The notes under the pieces were generated by a model that was not told where the DNA came from, did not search any database, and worked only from the letters and a program-made list of their open reading frames with translations. A program made the position numbers and the translations under genes. From Saltatorellus ferox (GTDB lineage: Bacteria; Planctomycetota; UBA1135; GCA-002686595), in contig CP036434.1 in NCBI GenBank assembly GCA_007751475.1, forward strand, positions 6,143,524 through 6,207,523: 64,000 bases of DNA, written 5' to 3'. The first letter of the stretch is position 1. Every line of letters begins with the position of its first letter. Positions 35,853 to 44,893 of the stretch are shown one piece after another.

Positions 35853-36889
35853 TGCACACGTTCGGCGTAGCCGAATGGGCCACCGATCCAGCGATGGGGC
35901 CTGGCAGGGCGCGGCGCGGACTGGTTCTGTGGTTTCTGGTCACCACCGCGTTCATGCTCCTGCCGTTTCGGTTCGAGTATCTTGGGCCGCGACGAGTCCA
36001 CAACGGCCTTCGTTCGCTCGACGGCGTCGGAGTTGGGTTCCACGGCCCTTCGGTCCTGCGCACGGCCGGGCCGCCGGCGTGGCTGGCGGCGGCGCTGGAG
36101 TCGCGCGAGCTCGACGTCGCCCTGGAGCTCCGCACCGACCGCGCCGAGCAGAGTGGCCCTGCCCGCATCGTCACGCTCTCGGGGGGCTCGCTGGTTCGCA
36201 ACTTCACGGTCGCCCAGAAGGGCCCGGACCTCGTCGTGAGGGCGCGCCGCGAGGGATCCGATGCGAACGGCATGGCGCCACTGAAGGTCGATGGCGTCTT
36301 CGCGGTGCCGCAGGACCTGCGACTCGAAGTCCGGTTCCGGGAGCATCTGATCGAGATCCTCGTGGATGGCGAGCCCAGGTTCCGGGAGAAGGTCGCGACC
36401 AGCGTCTTCGAGGACTGGGATCCGACGTACCGGCTCGCGCTCGGGGACGAGGTGGACGGCGCACGCGGCTGGGAGGGGGAGCTGCATACCGCCGTCGCCA
36501 CGGTGGCGGGCGTCCCCCACGATCTGCTCGCCGATCCGGAGCTCGAGCGGCCAGAGACGTTCTGGGAGATCCCGGAGCAGACGAGGAGGCTCTGGCGGAT
36601 CGAGACGTCCCACGCGTGGCTGGTCGAGCCCTTGCACACGCTGATCTTCGTCGTGTTCGGCGTGCTTCTGAGCCTCGGCCAGCGGAGGTTCCGCGCTGGA
36701 GGGGTCCTTCGCGCCGCCCTGCTGGCCCTCGTGCTCGGCACGCTGTTCCAGCTGGCAAAGGTCTGCTTTCCGGGCCGTCACCCGTCGCTCATGCATGTGC
36801 CGTTCAACGCCCTGGGAGCGGCCCTGGGCGCCTGGCTCGCGTCACGCGTGGCCGTGCCTCTGAAGCAACCTGGGCCAGCGAGCGAGTGA
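35852..36889 (+). CDS. VanZ-like membrane protein with concanavalin-like insert
   Basis: A 345-residue protein. One membrane helix lies at about 22-38. A soluble beta-rich region (about 70-230) resembles LamG/concanavalin-A-like laminin domains (LDVALELRTDRAEQSGPARI, RLEVRFREHLIEILVDG). C-terminal membrane helices (about 255-335) contain the VanZ pattern HTLIFVVFGVLLSLG and HVPFNALGAALGAW. VanZ homologues affect glycopeptide resistance or envelope properties by an unknown mechanism. The insert should lie outside the membrane and may bind glycan. It is coupled to the glycosyltransferase gene by TGATG, so it is probably part of the polysaccharide unit. Confidence 0.78.
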   Translation: MHTFGVAEWATDPAMGPGRARRGLVLWFLVTTAFMLLPFRFEYLGPRRVHNGLRSLDGVGVGFHGPSVLRTAGPPAWLAAALESRELDVALELRTDRAEQSGPARIVTLSGGSLVRNFTVAQKGPDLVVRARREGSDANGMAPLKVDGVFAVPQDLRLEVRFREHLIEILVDGEPRFREKVATSVFEDWDPTYRLALGDEVDGARGWEGELHTAVATVAGVPHDLLADPELERPETFWEIPEQTRRLWRIETSHAWLVEPLHTLIFVVFGVLLSLGQRRFRAGGVLRAALLALVLGTLFQLAKVCFPGRHPSLMHVPFNALGAALGAWLASRVAVPLKQPGPASE

Positions 36890-37037
36890 GCGTACGTGCA
36901 TGCGTCTGCCTGCCGCGGGGCGGATCGCATGGAGCAGGGAATTTGACCGGGAATGTCGGTCGCCGAAAGGGACGGTCTCGCAGGAGGCGCAGAGGGGCCG
37001 ACTCGGGTCCCCTACCGACTCCCTACCTCTCCTTTCG

Positions 37038-39503
37038 ATGCATTCACTCCAGCGACTCCTGCTCCCGCTTGCGCTCTGCTCTGTCGCGCCAGCGGCTCTC
37101 TCCCAGGGACATCCGTACTCGTTCGAAGACCCCAGCGCGGATCCGTCCGCACGTTTTCCGCGCCCGACCGTTGCGGGAACGGATGACGCCATCCCTGCAC
37201 GGTACGGCCCCTGGTCGCCGGTGATCGGCATGCCGGACGAGGGCGGCGTGCAGCGAAGCGACGAAGAACTGGCGCAGATATTCGCGAGCGGCGGGTCGCA
37301 GGCAGAAGCTCCCGACCCGAGGGCCACCCTCTATTCCGAAACCGTCGACGGGATGACGTGGCTTCGGGCCCGGGCCTTCAAGGCCAGGGTGGCAGCGGAC
37401 GGCTTCCAGTACATCCCGTTCCTCGGATCCGAGGCCCCGCGCAACTTTCCCGTCTCCTTCCGCCTGGAGCGCGCGACGCTCGGAGGGCGCGAGATTCCAC
37501 TGAGTCCTGAAGCGGAGGTCACCCGCGAAGGGGATCGATTCATCCTCGACCGCGGCGCCGTCGACGTGATCTACGACGTCGAACTCGACTCGGTCGAGCA
37601 AAGCTTCGCGCTCGACGTGGCAGGGGCCTCCGGCGATCTCGTCCTGGACATCGACGTCGAAACCGACCTCCGCTTCGAGGTGGCGCCGGACAGTAGCTTC
37701 CGATTCGCCAGCTCCTTCGGTGGCATGAGCTACGGCACGGCGATCGTGCTCGACGGCGCGGGCCGCAGGGCCGACGTTCCCGCGACCTTCGACGGCCACG
37801 CGATTCACCTCACCGTCCCCGCGACCTTCGTGGCAGCAGCCGATGGGCCGATCCTCGTGGACCCCTTGCTGGGCACCTACGTGGTCTCGGCCTACGGCGG
37901 CGATCAGGAACGGCCCGACCTCGCCTACGATCGCAACACGGACTCGTTCATCCACGTCTACGAGGACGACTTCTCGGGCAGCGATGGTGACGTCTTCTTC
38001 CGGCGCTGGGACAGCACCGGCGCCTATATCGATCAGGGCTATGTCGATCTCACGGGCGACAACTGGCGCAGCCCGAGCGTGGCCAACATCGACTTCCTGA
38101 ACCGAAGCCTGATCGTGGCGGAGCGCACGCCCGCCGGGACGACGGATAACGAAGTGGTGGGCCGCTTCTTCCGCTACTCCGTGCAGGCTCTGGAGCCCGT
38201 TCTTCTGATCGGCGAGTCCGCTGCAGGCTGGGACAACTTCATCCCGGACGTGGGTGGAAGCTGGGCACCGAGTACCGACGGAACGTTCTGTGTGGTGTGG
38301 CAGCGGCGCTTCTCGAGCGGGAATCAGCTTCGCTACCGCATCGTTCGTGGGAACAGCACCCTGGAACCGATTCAGTTCGTCAACACCGGCACGAATCTCG
38401 ACGTGTACGAGACGGTCATCTCGAAGTCGAGCGGCAACCCCACGTCGGTCAACACCTGGAACGTGGCGTTCCGAACGGTGAACCAGGCGGACTCCACGGA
38501 GGGGATCTGGAGCATGCAGGTCAACGGCGACGGAACGATCCTGAACGGGCCGGTCGAGGTCTACGGGCAGCCTGCCGGGACGCTGATTCGCGAACTCGAT
38601 GTTTCCGAGGGACTGTCGCTCGACGGCCTCGATCCAACGTACCTCATCACCTACGACCAGTTCTCCTCCAGCCCCGAGAGCAAGCCGATCCTCGTGTGCC
38701 GCGGAAGCGTTCGCGAGCGGATCGTTCAGCTCACGAGCCTCGAGCACAGCTTCGACCTCGGCACGAACTCGACCGGCATCCGATTCGGGACCACGGCGAC
38801 GGACTTCCTGATCAGCTACCTCGAGTCGCGCAACGGCAACCCGTTCCAGGCCTACCTCACGGCCGTCGATCTCCTTCCGTTCGACAACCTCGGCGTGTCC
38901 GAGCGCCGGACCGACCTCGGCTCGGTCAGCACCGTCTCTGTTCGAGGGACCGCCTCCATCGCTTCGCGACAATCGGGTGGCCTGACGAGTTCCTTCAGCC
39001 ACATCAACTGGTCGGGTCTTGGCACGCTGACCGCCTGGGACGTTCGCGCCGCATGGCACTCCGCGTCCAACGGCGACGCGACCGGCCTTCAGTACTGCCA
39101 GAGCGAGCCGAACAGCACCGGCGACTACGGCTTCCTGGCCATGTACGGTGACGTGTTCCTCGGGACCACCAAGCAGCTCGTCGCGACGGCCCTGCCGCCC
39201 AACTCGGTGGGATTCTTCATCACCGGCAACGGATTCAACGTGGTGATGAACCCCGGCGGCAGCGTCGGCAACCTCTGCGTCGCGGGCGGCACGCTGCTCG
39301 GGCGCTACTCCAGCCTCGCGGCCTCGTCGGGTCCGAGCGGCCGTCTCACCCTGAACGTCGACCCGCTCAACATCCCGACGCAGTTCGGTGCGACGGCCGC
39401 CCTGGCCGGACAGTTCTGGCAGTTCCAGTGCTGGCACCGTGACTCGATGGGCGGCGCGGCGGTGTCGAACTTCACCAACGCCGTGACGATTCGGTTCCAG
39501 TAA
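37038..39503 (+). CDS. Large exported protein with shared C-terminal module
   Basis: An 821-residue secreted or surface protein. A signal peptide (HSLQRLLLPLALCSVAPAALS) is cleaved near residue 22. The middle is beta-rich and I recognise no catalytic motif. The last 130 residues contain a module also found in the proteins at 41652-43400 and 45067-46101: LPPNSVGFF, NPGGSVGNLC, GRYSS, FWQFQCWHRD and SNFTNA. Such a common C-terminus on otherwise unrelated exported proteins suggests sorting or anchoring. ATG 37038 is chosen because it places the signal peptide at the start. Confidence 0.8.
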   Translation: MHSLQRLLLPLALCSVAPAALSQGHPYSFEDPSADPSARFPRPTVAGTDDAIPARYGPWSPVIGMPDEGGVQRSDEELAQIFASGGSQAEAPDPRATLYSETVDGMTWLRARAFKARVAADGFQYIPFLGSEAPRNFPVSFRLERATLGGREIPLSPEAEVTREGDRFILDRGAVDVIYDVELDSVEQSFALDVAGASGDLVLDIDVETDLRFEVAPDSSFRFASSFGGMSYGTAIVLDGAGRRADVPATFDGHAIHLTVPATFVAAADGPILVDPLLGTYVVSAYGGDQERPDLAYDRNTDSFIHVYEDDFSGSDGDVFFRRWDSTGAYIDQGYVDLTGDNWRSPSVANIDFLNRSLIVAERTPAGTTDNEVVGRFFRYSVQALEPVLLIGESAAGWDNFIPDVGGSWAPSTDGTFCVVWQRRFSSGNQLRYRIVRGNSTLEPIQFVNTGTNLDVYETVISKSSGNPTSVNTWNVAFRTVNQADSTEGIWSMQVNGDGTILNGPVEVYGQPAGTLIRELDVSEGLSLDGLDPTYLITYDQFSSSPESKPILVCRGSVRERIVQLTSLEHSFDLGTNSTGIRFGTTATDFLISYLESRNGNPFQAYLTAVDLLPFDNLGVSERRTDLGSVSTVSVRGTASIASRQSGGLTSSFSHINWSGLGTLTAWDVRAAWHSASNGDATGLQYCQSEPNSTGDYGFLAMYGDVFLGTTKQLVATALPPNSVGFFITGNGFNVVMNPGGSVGNLCVAGGTLLGRYSSLAASSGPSGRLTLNVDPLNIPTQFGATAALAGQFWQFQCWHRDSMGGAAVSNFTNAVTIRFQ

Positions 39504-39586
39504 GGAGTTCGAGAACGCAGGCCCCGGTACGCTGTTCAGGCCACGGAGACGCCCTTCGTGGATCGCCCCTCCCCTTCGGACTGGAC

Positions 39587-40654
39587 ATGCATACCCCGGA
39601 CTACCGTGCGCTCGTCGCTTCGTCCATCCTCGCCGCGGGGCTCAGCTCCTGCGGCGAGCCGGATCGCCCGGTCGACGTCGAGGTCTGGCACGGCGCCACC
39701 CAGCGGGTCGGGCACCTCGGCGACGCCCAGGACGACTTCAACCTGATGGGCGTCGTGAGCGGCACCGAGTTCGCCTACACCGTGAACGGCGGCCCGCCCG
39801 AACCGCTCGTCGTGTCGTTCGACGACTTCGGCTTCCGAAGGCTCGGCGCCGCGGGTCACTTCAACGTGGACGTGCCGATCACTTCGCTCGACCCCGGCGA
39901 CAACCTGATCGAGATCTCGGTGAAGAGCGACCAGGGTGAACTCACCGCCCGCACGACCGTCCATCGGGCGCTCGAAGGCAGCGCCGAGTTGCCTTACCGG
40001 ATCGACTGGTCGGAAGTCGCCCACCCGCAGGACGTCGGCCAGATCGTCGATGGCCGCTGGCAGCTCGAAGCCGACGGGCTGCGCTCGGAGGAGCCGCTCT
40101 ACGATCGCCTGTTCCTGATCGGCAATCGGACCTGGGAGGACTACCGGATCACGACGACCGTGACCGTGCACCGCGTACCGGAAGTGACCGGCCCCAGGAG
40201 CGGCGGCTCGGGCCTCGGATTCATCTTCCGCTTCACTGGACACACCGTGTCGCCGCCGCGTTTCCCCGAAGCCCGGCCGAAGTGGGGCTACCAGCCGTTC
40301 GGCGCGATCACGTGGCTGCGCTGGTCGAAGGCGCAGCCGGCCGCCGCTCCCGTTCGGCAGTTCTACCGCGGCGACAAGGACGAGTCGAAGGACGCCGGCC
40401 CGCTCTCACCGTTCGAGATCGGCGCCGCGTACGGCATGACGGCGGAGTGCGTGACGAGCGAGAAGGACCCGAACACCACCACCTATCGGCTGCGCGTCTG
40501 GCCGAGCGACCGCACGGAGCCAGCGGGCTGGGACTACGAGATCGAACAGACCTCGGAGACGGCCCTGCGAGCCGGCGGCGTGGCGCTGGTCGCCCACCAT
40601 GTGAACGTGACGTTCGGAGACGTTTCGATCACTCCGATGACAGGGACCCGATAG
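39587..40654 (+). CDS. Predicted lipoprotein with concanavalin-like fold
   Basis: A 355-residue protein with a signal segment ending GLSSC (Cys22), a likely lipobox. Residues of about 45-130 have an Ig-like alternation. Residues of about 150-350 resemble the 3-keto-disaccharide hydrolase/LamG-type jelly roll (EDYRITTTVTVHRV, LRAGGVALVAHHVNVTFGDVSI), a fold common in planctomycete lipoproteins. No catalytic residues can be assigned. It lies 83 bp after the large exported protein gene. Exported lipoprotein is likely; carbohydrate-related function is a guess from fold. Confidence 0.75.
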   Translation: MHTPDYRALVASSILAAGLSSCGEPDRPVDVEVWHGATQRVGHLGDAQDDFNLMGVVSGTEFAYTVNGGPPEPLVVSFDDFGFRRLGAAGHFNVDVPITSLDPGDNLIEISVKSDQGELTARTTVHRALEGSAELPYRIDWSEVAHPQDVGQIVDGRWQLEADGLRSEEPLYDRLFLIGNRTWEDYRITTTVTVHRVPEVTGPRSGGSGLGFIFRFTGHTVSPPRFPEARPKWGYQPFGAITWLRWSKAQPAAAPVRQFYRGDKDESKDAGPLSPFEIGAAYGMTAECVTSEKDPNTTTYRLRVWPSDRTEPAGWDYEIEQTSETALRAGGVALVAHHVNVTFGDVSITPMTGTR

Positions 40655-40838
40655 GCGCCCGACGTCATGGGCTCCGCTCCGGGCGGCACGGCAATAGACT
40701 CGGGCGAGACGGCGATCCGCACGGCTCGCCGCCTCGCATCGACTCACCCCTACTGGATCGCGTGACTCCGGACCACCTGGAGGGTCCGGGGAACCGATAG
40801 CCTTAAGGGCCGCCCCCCATTTCGATAGCGCGTGATCC

Positions 40839-41214
40839 ATGACGAACTCGGGCCCGCCAGGCTGGACCTACCCCGCGTTCGAGGTGCCTGCGGAAGGGCT
40901 GCACGGGCCGCCCGCGACCGATCTCCCCCCGCAACGTCACCTTCGAGATCGTGGGTCCCTCTGGCGATCCCCTGGACGTCGACACGATCATCGTCCACGA
41001 GCAAACCGTGGACGGCCCCATCGCGGTGAGTCCCTTCCGCATGCCCGAAGATACCGGGACGTGGCGCTTCGGCGTTCGAGGTCTGAAGGCAGGCAACAGG
41101 GCCTCCTTCCGGGTCCATGCGGAAGTGAACGACGCACCGGTGGCCGGGACCCTGGTGCTCGAAGCGCTCGGGATGTCGGTCGATGTGGCCGCCGGACAGG
41201 TGACACTGCAGTAG
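40839..41214 (+). pseudogene. Small gene with apparent frameshift in a C-run
   Basis: Frame 1 from ATG 40839 reads MTNSGPPGWTYPAFEVPAEG and continues to ATDLPP at a run of six C (40925-40930). After that the protein-like frame is the one that ends at 41214, reading RNVTFEIVGPSGDPLDVDT onward. Removing one C joins the two into a single protein of about 125 residues resembling an Ig-like or copper-binding-type beta-sandwich (SFRVHAEVNDAPVAGTLVLEA). Alternatively the real gene starts at GTG 40951 (87 residues). No family is recognised, and a sequencing indel is possible. Confidence 0.45.
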
Positions 41215-41393
41215 GAGCCGGGATCCGGAGCTCCACAGCCGGGAGCGACTTCATCCTCACTTCCGGGCTCTTGATCCAACGACTCGACCAAGGCGAGCGG
41301 TCACGTCCCTGTCAACGCGCTCGAAGCCATCGGGGGTTTGGCGCAATGCCGCGGGCGCGGATGCGCCAATGACAAGGTCACCAGGTCGACTAG

Positions 41394-41605
41394 CCCGCAA
41401 AATTCACGAGGTTGTGCCACCAGTGCGTTCAAACCGCGTTGTGGCAAGGAAGATTCGCGCACGGCGCGGAAGCGGGCCCGTAGGCCCGCTGAGCACGCTG
41501 TGAGCGAACCCGCGAAGCGGGCGAAGGCTGTAGGCCTTCGTCTGACGCAGCCACGGCGTGGTTTGGGCGTGCTGGTGGTGCAACCTCGTGAATTTTGGGG
41601 GCGGG
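41394..41605 (+). ncRNA. Putative large structured RNA or REP/BIME-like element
   Basis: Arms 41399-41445 and 41550-41596 pair over 47 consecutive positions with no mismatch on the plus strand: 38 Watson-Crick pairs and 9 G-U wobbles. After a 4-G bulge five more pairs form (41394-41398 with 41601-41605). Inside the 104-nt loop are five short hairpins: 41454-41470, 41471-41490 (8-bp stem, loop CGTA), 41496-41506, 41509-41521 (CCCGC-GAA-GCGGG) and 41522-41540 (7-bp stem, loop TGTAG). Tandem wobbles at 41415-41416 and 41424-41425 are of the stable UG/GU type. Two GTAG tetranucleotides (41480, 41530) recall REP elements served by RAYT transposases, and such a gene lies at 43871-44566. It occupies the gap between convergent genes; no reading frame explains it. 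Confidence 0.55.
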
Positions 41606-41651
41606 GCCGGTGGACGGAGAGTCGGCGTCCCGTGCTGGCAAGTCCGCGCCC

Positions 41652-43400
41652 CTACTGAAAGTCGACCTGGATCGCGCTCGTGAAGTTCGAGGTCGCTTGC
41701 CCCATCACCGAGTCCCGGTGCCAGGCCTGGAAGTAGTAGGTCATGCCTGGCTGGAGAACCACCGTCCCGGCGGAGGAGGGGACCCCGCGGAGTTCTAGCT
41801 GCAGCGATACCGTGCCGCTGGCGTTGGTGAACTGCACCTGCAAGGGCCCGACGTAGCGGCCAATCAGGGGACTCGCTATGCAGAGGTTGCCCTGGGCGTT
41901 GCCCGGGTTCGAGACGAAGCCCGCCGTCGGCGACGCGAGGAAGAGACAGACCGAGTTCACCGGGAGCTGGCTCGCGCGGAGCGTGAGGTTGTTCGCGGCG
42001 ACCTCTGCGGAACCAGCGGCATGGAGTTCGCCGACCTGCCCCGTCGAGTTGGCGAACACCTGCACGCACTGGGTCGCGGAGGGATCCGATGACGGGATCA
42101 CTTTGGCGATTTGCGCAGCGTCGGTGAACCCGTTTCCCACCCGGAGGCTCGCGCCCGCCCACACGTTGCCACGGGAGTCGATCGCAGGCGCCGTCATGCC
42201 GCCGAGCTGCCCCAGAAGCGTGCCGAGCTGAACCAGGTCGCGCTGGTTGCCCGCGGCGTCCAGGTACTCGATCGACGGATCGTATCCGCCGCCGCTCGCG
42301 ATGTTCACCCGCGCGGCCAGAACGACGCCGTCGTCGCCATCGGCGGCGATTCCGGCGTAGTCCCGAATGGGTGCGGGCGCAGCGCGGTCCCAGACGACGT
42401 TTCCGCTTCGGTCGAACCTCGTCACGCTGCCGTTCAGGGGAAAGGGCGCCATGTACACCACGTCGCCCGTCGTCGTGTAGGCGGACGCGCCGGAATTTGC
42501 GATTCCAACCAGCGGCGCGGACCATGCCAGCTGGCCCTGTGGGTCCAGTTCGATCGCCCCGTCTACCTGCTGAGCGAAAAAGAAGCGGCCATCGTCGCTG
42601 ACCGACGCGGCACCGAGGGGCCTCTCGAAGGACTGCAACCCCGCGGCCGAGTAGACGACCTGGCCAGCGCTATCGATGCGCTCCGCCGTCAGAAATCCCC
42701 CGCCGTAGTACGCCATGTAGGCATCGCCTCCGCCGAAGGCGGCGGTCATGGGCATCAGGGAAGGCGCCTCGTGAGTCCAGAGAATGCTGCCCGTCGAGCC
42801 GTCGATCTTGCGCATCGACGCACGTCCCGTGAAGACCGGGAGAGTGAGACTGTCCATCACCGTCGCGACGTAGATGTCGCCGTTCGGAGCTGGCCCGTGC
42901 TCGGCCCGCACGACGGGCGCGAAGGGGACGGTCGAAGGGATCTCCACATCCCAGTTGAGGCTTCCCTGCTCATCGAAGGAGAGCATGCGAAACTCCTCGC
43001 CGATCGACACCAGCACGACGGCATCGCGCGCCGTCGTGACGATGACATCCTGCACGGAGAGGTAGCCCGTGAACGTGGGCGCGATCGGGTAGGTACGGCT
43101 CCAGTCCGGAAAACCATCTTCCGTCCAGCGACGAAGCAGAAGCGCGTCGGACCCTCCGCTGGTCGGGGAGCTGATCCCGAAGGCGGCCACGCAGCCGCCG
43201 CTGGCGACCGGTGCACTGGAGCCCAGGGATTCATAGGTCGCGATCCCGCCGAACTGGACGGTCTGGAAGACAGCCTCGTCGATGGGCTGGATCCAACCGA
43301 GTTCGTACTGGGCTCGCGCGCTGGTCGGGAGGGCCGCGATCGGTGCCAGCAAGAGAGCGAGTCGACCGAGTCCGGGAAGGGGGTTCTTGTCTTGAAACAT
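41652..43400 (-). CDS. Exported PQQ-like beta-propeller protein with shared C-terminal module
   Basis: A 582-residue secreted protein. The signal peptide ends near residue 30 at TSARAQ. Residues of about 50-440 contain blade-like repeats of the PQQ/BamB kind (FDEQGSLNWDVEIP, IDGSTGSILWTHEAP, LDPQGQLAWSAPLV, FDRSGNVVWDRAAP), so a beta-propeller is likely. The last 130 residues are the module shared with the proteins at 37038 and 45067: LPVNSVCLFLAS, NPGNAQGNLC, IGRYVGP, YYFQAWHRD and SNFTSA. Propeller plus C-terminal sorting-type module indicates a surface or extracellular protein; ligand unknown. Confidence 0.8.
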   Translation of the reverse strand: MFQDKNPLPGLGRLALLLAPIAALPTSARAQYELGWIQPIDEAVFQTVQFGGIATYESLGSSAPVASGGCVAAFGISSPTSGGSDALLLRRWTEDGFPDWSRTYPIAPTFTGYLSVQDVIVTTARDAVVLVSIGEEFRMLSFDEQGSLNWDVEIPSTVPFAPVVRAEHGPAPNGDIYVATVMDSLTLPVFTGRASMRKIDGSTGSILWTHEAPSLMPMTAAFGGGDAYMAYYGGGFLTAERIDSAGQVVYSAAGLQSFERPLGAASVSDDGRFFFAQQVDGAIELDPQGQLAWSAPLVGIANSGASAYTTTGDVVYMAPFPLNGSVTRFDRSGNVVWDRAAPAPIRDYAGIAADGDDGVVLAARVNIASGGGYDPSIEYLDAAGNQRDLVQLGTLLGQLGGMTAPAIDSRGNVWAGASLRVGNGFTDAAQIAKVIPSSDPSATQCVQVFANSTGQVGELHAAGSAEVAANNLTLRASQLPVNSVCLFLASPTAGFVSNPGNAQGNLCIASPLIGRYVGPLQVQFTNASGTVSLQLELRGVPSSAGTVVLQPGMTYYFQAWHRDSVMGQATSNFTSAIQVDFQ

Positions 43401-43870
43401 GGCCAGATGGGGGAAGGTGCGAGCGCTGTGTCTGGAGCGGGCATGCCCTTTCCCAGCATAGTCGAAGGGTAAAAATCGGGCTCAACCTCGTCACGAAGCC
43501 CTTGCCTCACTTCCAACGGCGCGATCGAGGAGCCGAGTCGGCGGACCAAATGAAACTTTCGGGTCTTCAGCCGAATTCTATGGGCCTGAAACGCTCCCGT
43601 CCTGCGGCGAACAAGGAGCTCTGCGCCTGGAGTTAACTCCGCTGGACTCCGGAACTCCTGCCAATGCGACCAAAGAAGCGGAGGAGCCGGGAGGATCGAG
43701 GGGGCGTGGCGCCCCTGTGAGGGATGGAGGGATGGAGGGATGGAGGGATGGAAGTACGCGAGCTTGGGCCTGGCCTCCGCCTCGAGAGACGTAGGCAAGA
43801 AGTCGAGTCGCGGAGGCGAAGAGTGGAAGTCGCGAAGCCGTCCCGCAACGGGTCGCCCCGGAGGCGTGAG
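43401..43870. other. Gene-poor stretch with tandem repeat, 3' of the transposase gene
   Basis: About 470 bp between the start of the propeller gene and the stop of the RAYT-type gene. It holds the propeller gene's promoter at its left edge (not resolved), the hairpin at 43701-43715 and the octamer repeat at 43721-43752. No convincing coding frame was found. Confidence 0.45.
43701..43752. repeat. Hairpin followed by four tandem octamers
   Basis: GGGGCG-TGG-CGCCCC (43701-43715) is a perfect 6-bp hairpin. Five bases later GGGATGGA is repeated four times without change (43721-43752). It lies about 120 bp beyond the 3' end of the RAYT-type gene, where REP-like sequences are often found, but no GTAG guide was seen next to the hairpin. 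Confidence 0.6.
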
Positions 43871-44566
43871 CTACGCCTGGAGACGCCCGGTGACACGCGG
43901 GAGGTCGTGGATCGTGAGCAGTCCCTTGGCGCCACCCTTCGTCCAGCCCGTCCGCAGGAGCCAACTCTGCGCCTCCACGCTCACGCAATCGACCTTGTCC
44001 ACACTCTGACGCTCCGCAAAACCGCCAAAGGACATCGCGCTCGAACAAGGATCCAGAATCCCCAACCCGAGCCCGTGGTGCACATCATTTCTCAGCACGT
44101 ACTTCAAAACGTTCCGCATCTGCGTCGGCGACGTGATCACCTCCAGATGAAATCGCTCTGCAAAAACGCTCCCTTGCCTCACCCGACCCCAAAGCCGATT
44201 CAAACGCATCCCCAGCCCGGTATTCAAACTCGCCATCCCCTTCGAAAGGTCACCTGAGTTCTCCGCCTCCACGATCAGGTGCACGTGATTGCTCATCACC
44301 GAGAACTCCACGATCCGAACCAGCCCACCTCGATTCACCCGCGCAATCGCCGCCCTCACCACCGCCATCTCCTCATCCATCCGAAGACACCGAAACCCCT
44401 TCTTCAGCTTGATGGTGACATGGGCCACACCGCCCTTCATCTCCTCCCGGCTCCCGTGGGCTACCCGAGAATCCTTGGTCCTCCTCGGCCCACGCCGCTT
44501 CTTCGGCACCGCAAAACCAAACACCGCCTGCAAAACAACCGACCTCCCCATACGCGCTTTCGCCAT
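43871..44566 (-). CDS. RAYT-type Y1 (HUH) transposase
   Basis: A 231-residue protein of the IS200-like/REP-associated tyrosine transposase group. The metal-binding HUH motif is His94-Val-His96 in MSNHVHLIVE, after the family stretch VRIVEFSV. SLNTGLGMRLNRLWGRVRQGSVFAERFH and LKYVLRNDVHHGLG follow in the expected order, with Tyr156 the likely nucleophile. RAYTs are usually single-copy, non-self-mobile enzymes that act on REP/BIME palindromes. Codon use looks less GC-biased than in neighbours, and the region upstream is comparatively AT-rich, suggesting acquired DNA. No IS ends were found. The structured element at 41394-41605 is a candidate substrate. Confidence 0.87.
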   Translation of the reverse strand: MAKARMGRSVVLQAVFGFAVPKKRRGPRRTKDSRVAHGSREEMKGGVAHVTIKLKKGFRCLRMDEEMAVVRAAIARVNRGGLVRIVEFSVMSNHVHLIVEAENSGDLSKGMASLNTGLGMRLNRLWGRVRQGSVFAERFHLEVITSPTQMRNVLKYVLRNDVHHGLGLGILDPCSSAMSFGGFAERQSVDKVDCVSVEAQSWLLRTGWTKGGAKGLLTIHDLPRVTGRLQA

Positions 44567-44571
44567 GCAGG

Positions 44572-44600
44572 GTCATAGCCCAAACGAGCAAATCAATCAA
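44572..44600 (-). promoter_or_regulatory. Possible sigma70-type promoter of the transposase gene
   Basis: On the minus strand TTGATT (44600-44595) is followed after exactly 17 bases by TATGAC (44577-44572), each matching four of six consensus bases. The -10 box ends 5 bases before the ATG at 44566, so the transcript would be leaderless or nearly so. Confidence 0.35.
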
Positions 44601-44893
44601 CCATGAATAGCCTCCAAACCACGCTTTAAAGCTCAAACTCGGCACTTTAGCCAATTCCACCATCCTCGCTAAAACAGTATACTCGGCAGACCTTTCCCAC
44701 CGGCCGACGCGCACTCCGCGCCCCCAGGTCTCCCAGTCTCGCCTCGCTCTCACAAGGCGTGGGCCAGGGCCAAGCTCGCACCCTGACAACTCCCCATCCC
44801 TCCCAAGGCCGCCGCACCTCTCGGGCCTCCCGCTCCTTCCGCTTCCTTGATTGTCTTGGTAGCCGCCCAGCAGCCCAGCAAACTCCCTCCCCG

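Noticed and set aside
41394-41605. Integron attC site or simple bidirectional terminator
   Set aside because: The stem is far longer than an attC core, no RYYYAAC/GTTRRRY ends or integrase were found, and there is no T-run on either side.
41338-41658. 106-codon frame across the structured element
   Set aside because: The palindromes explain the sequence completely; the translated product is low-complexity basic peptide with no family match.
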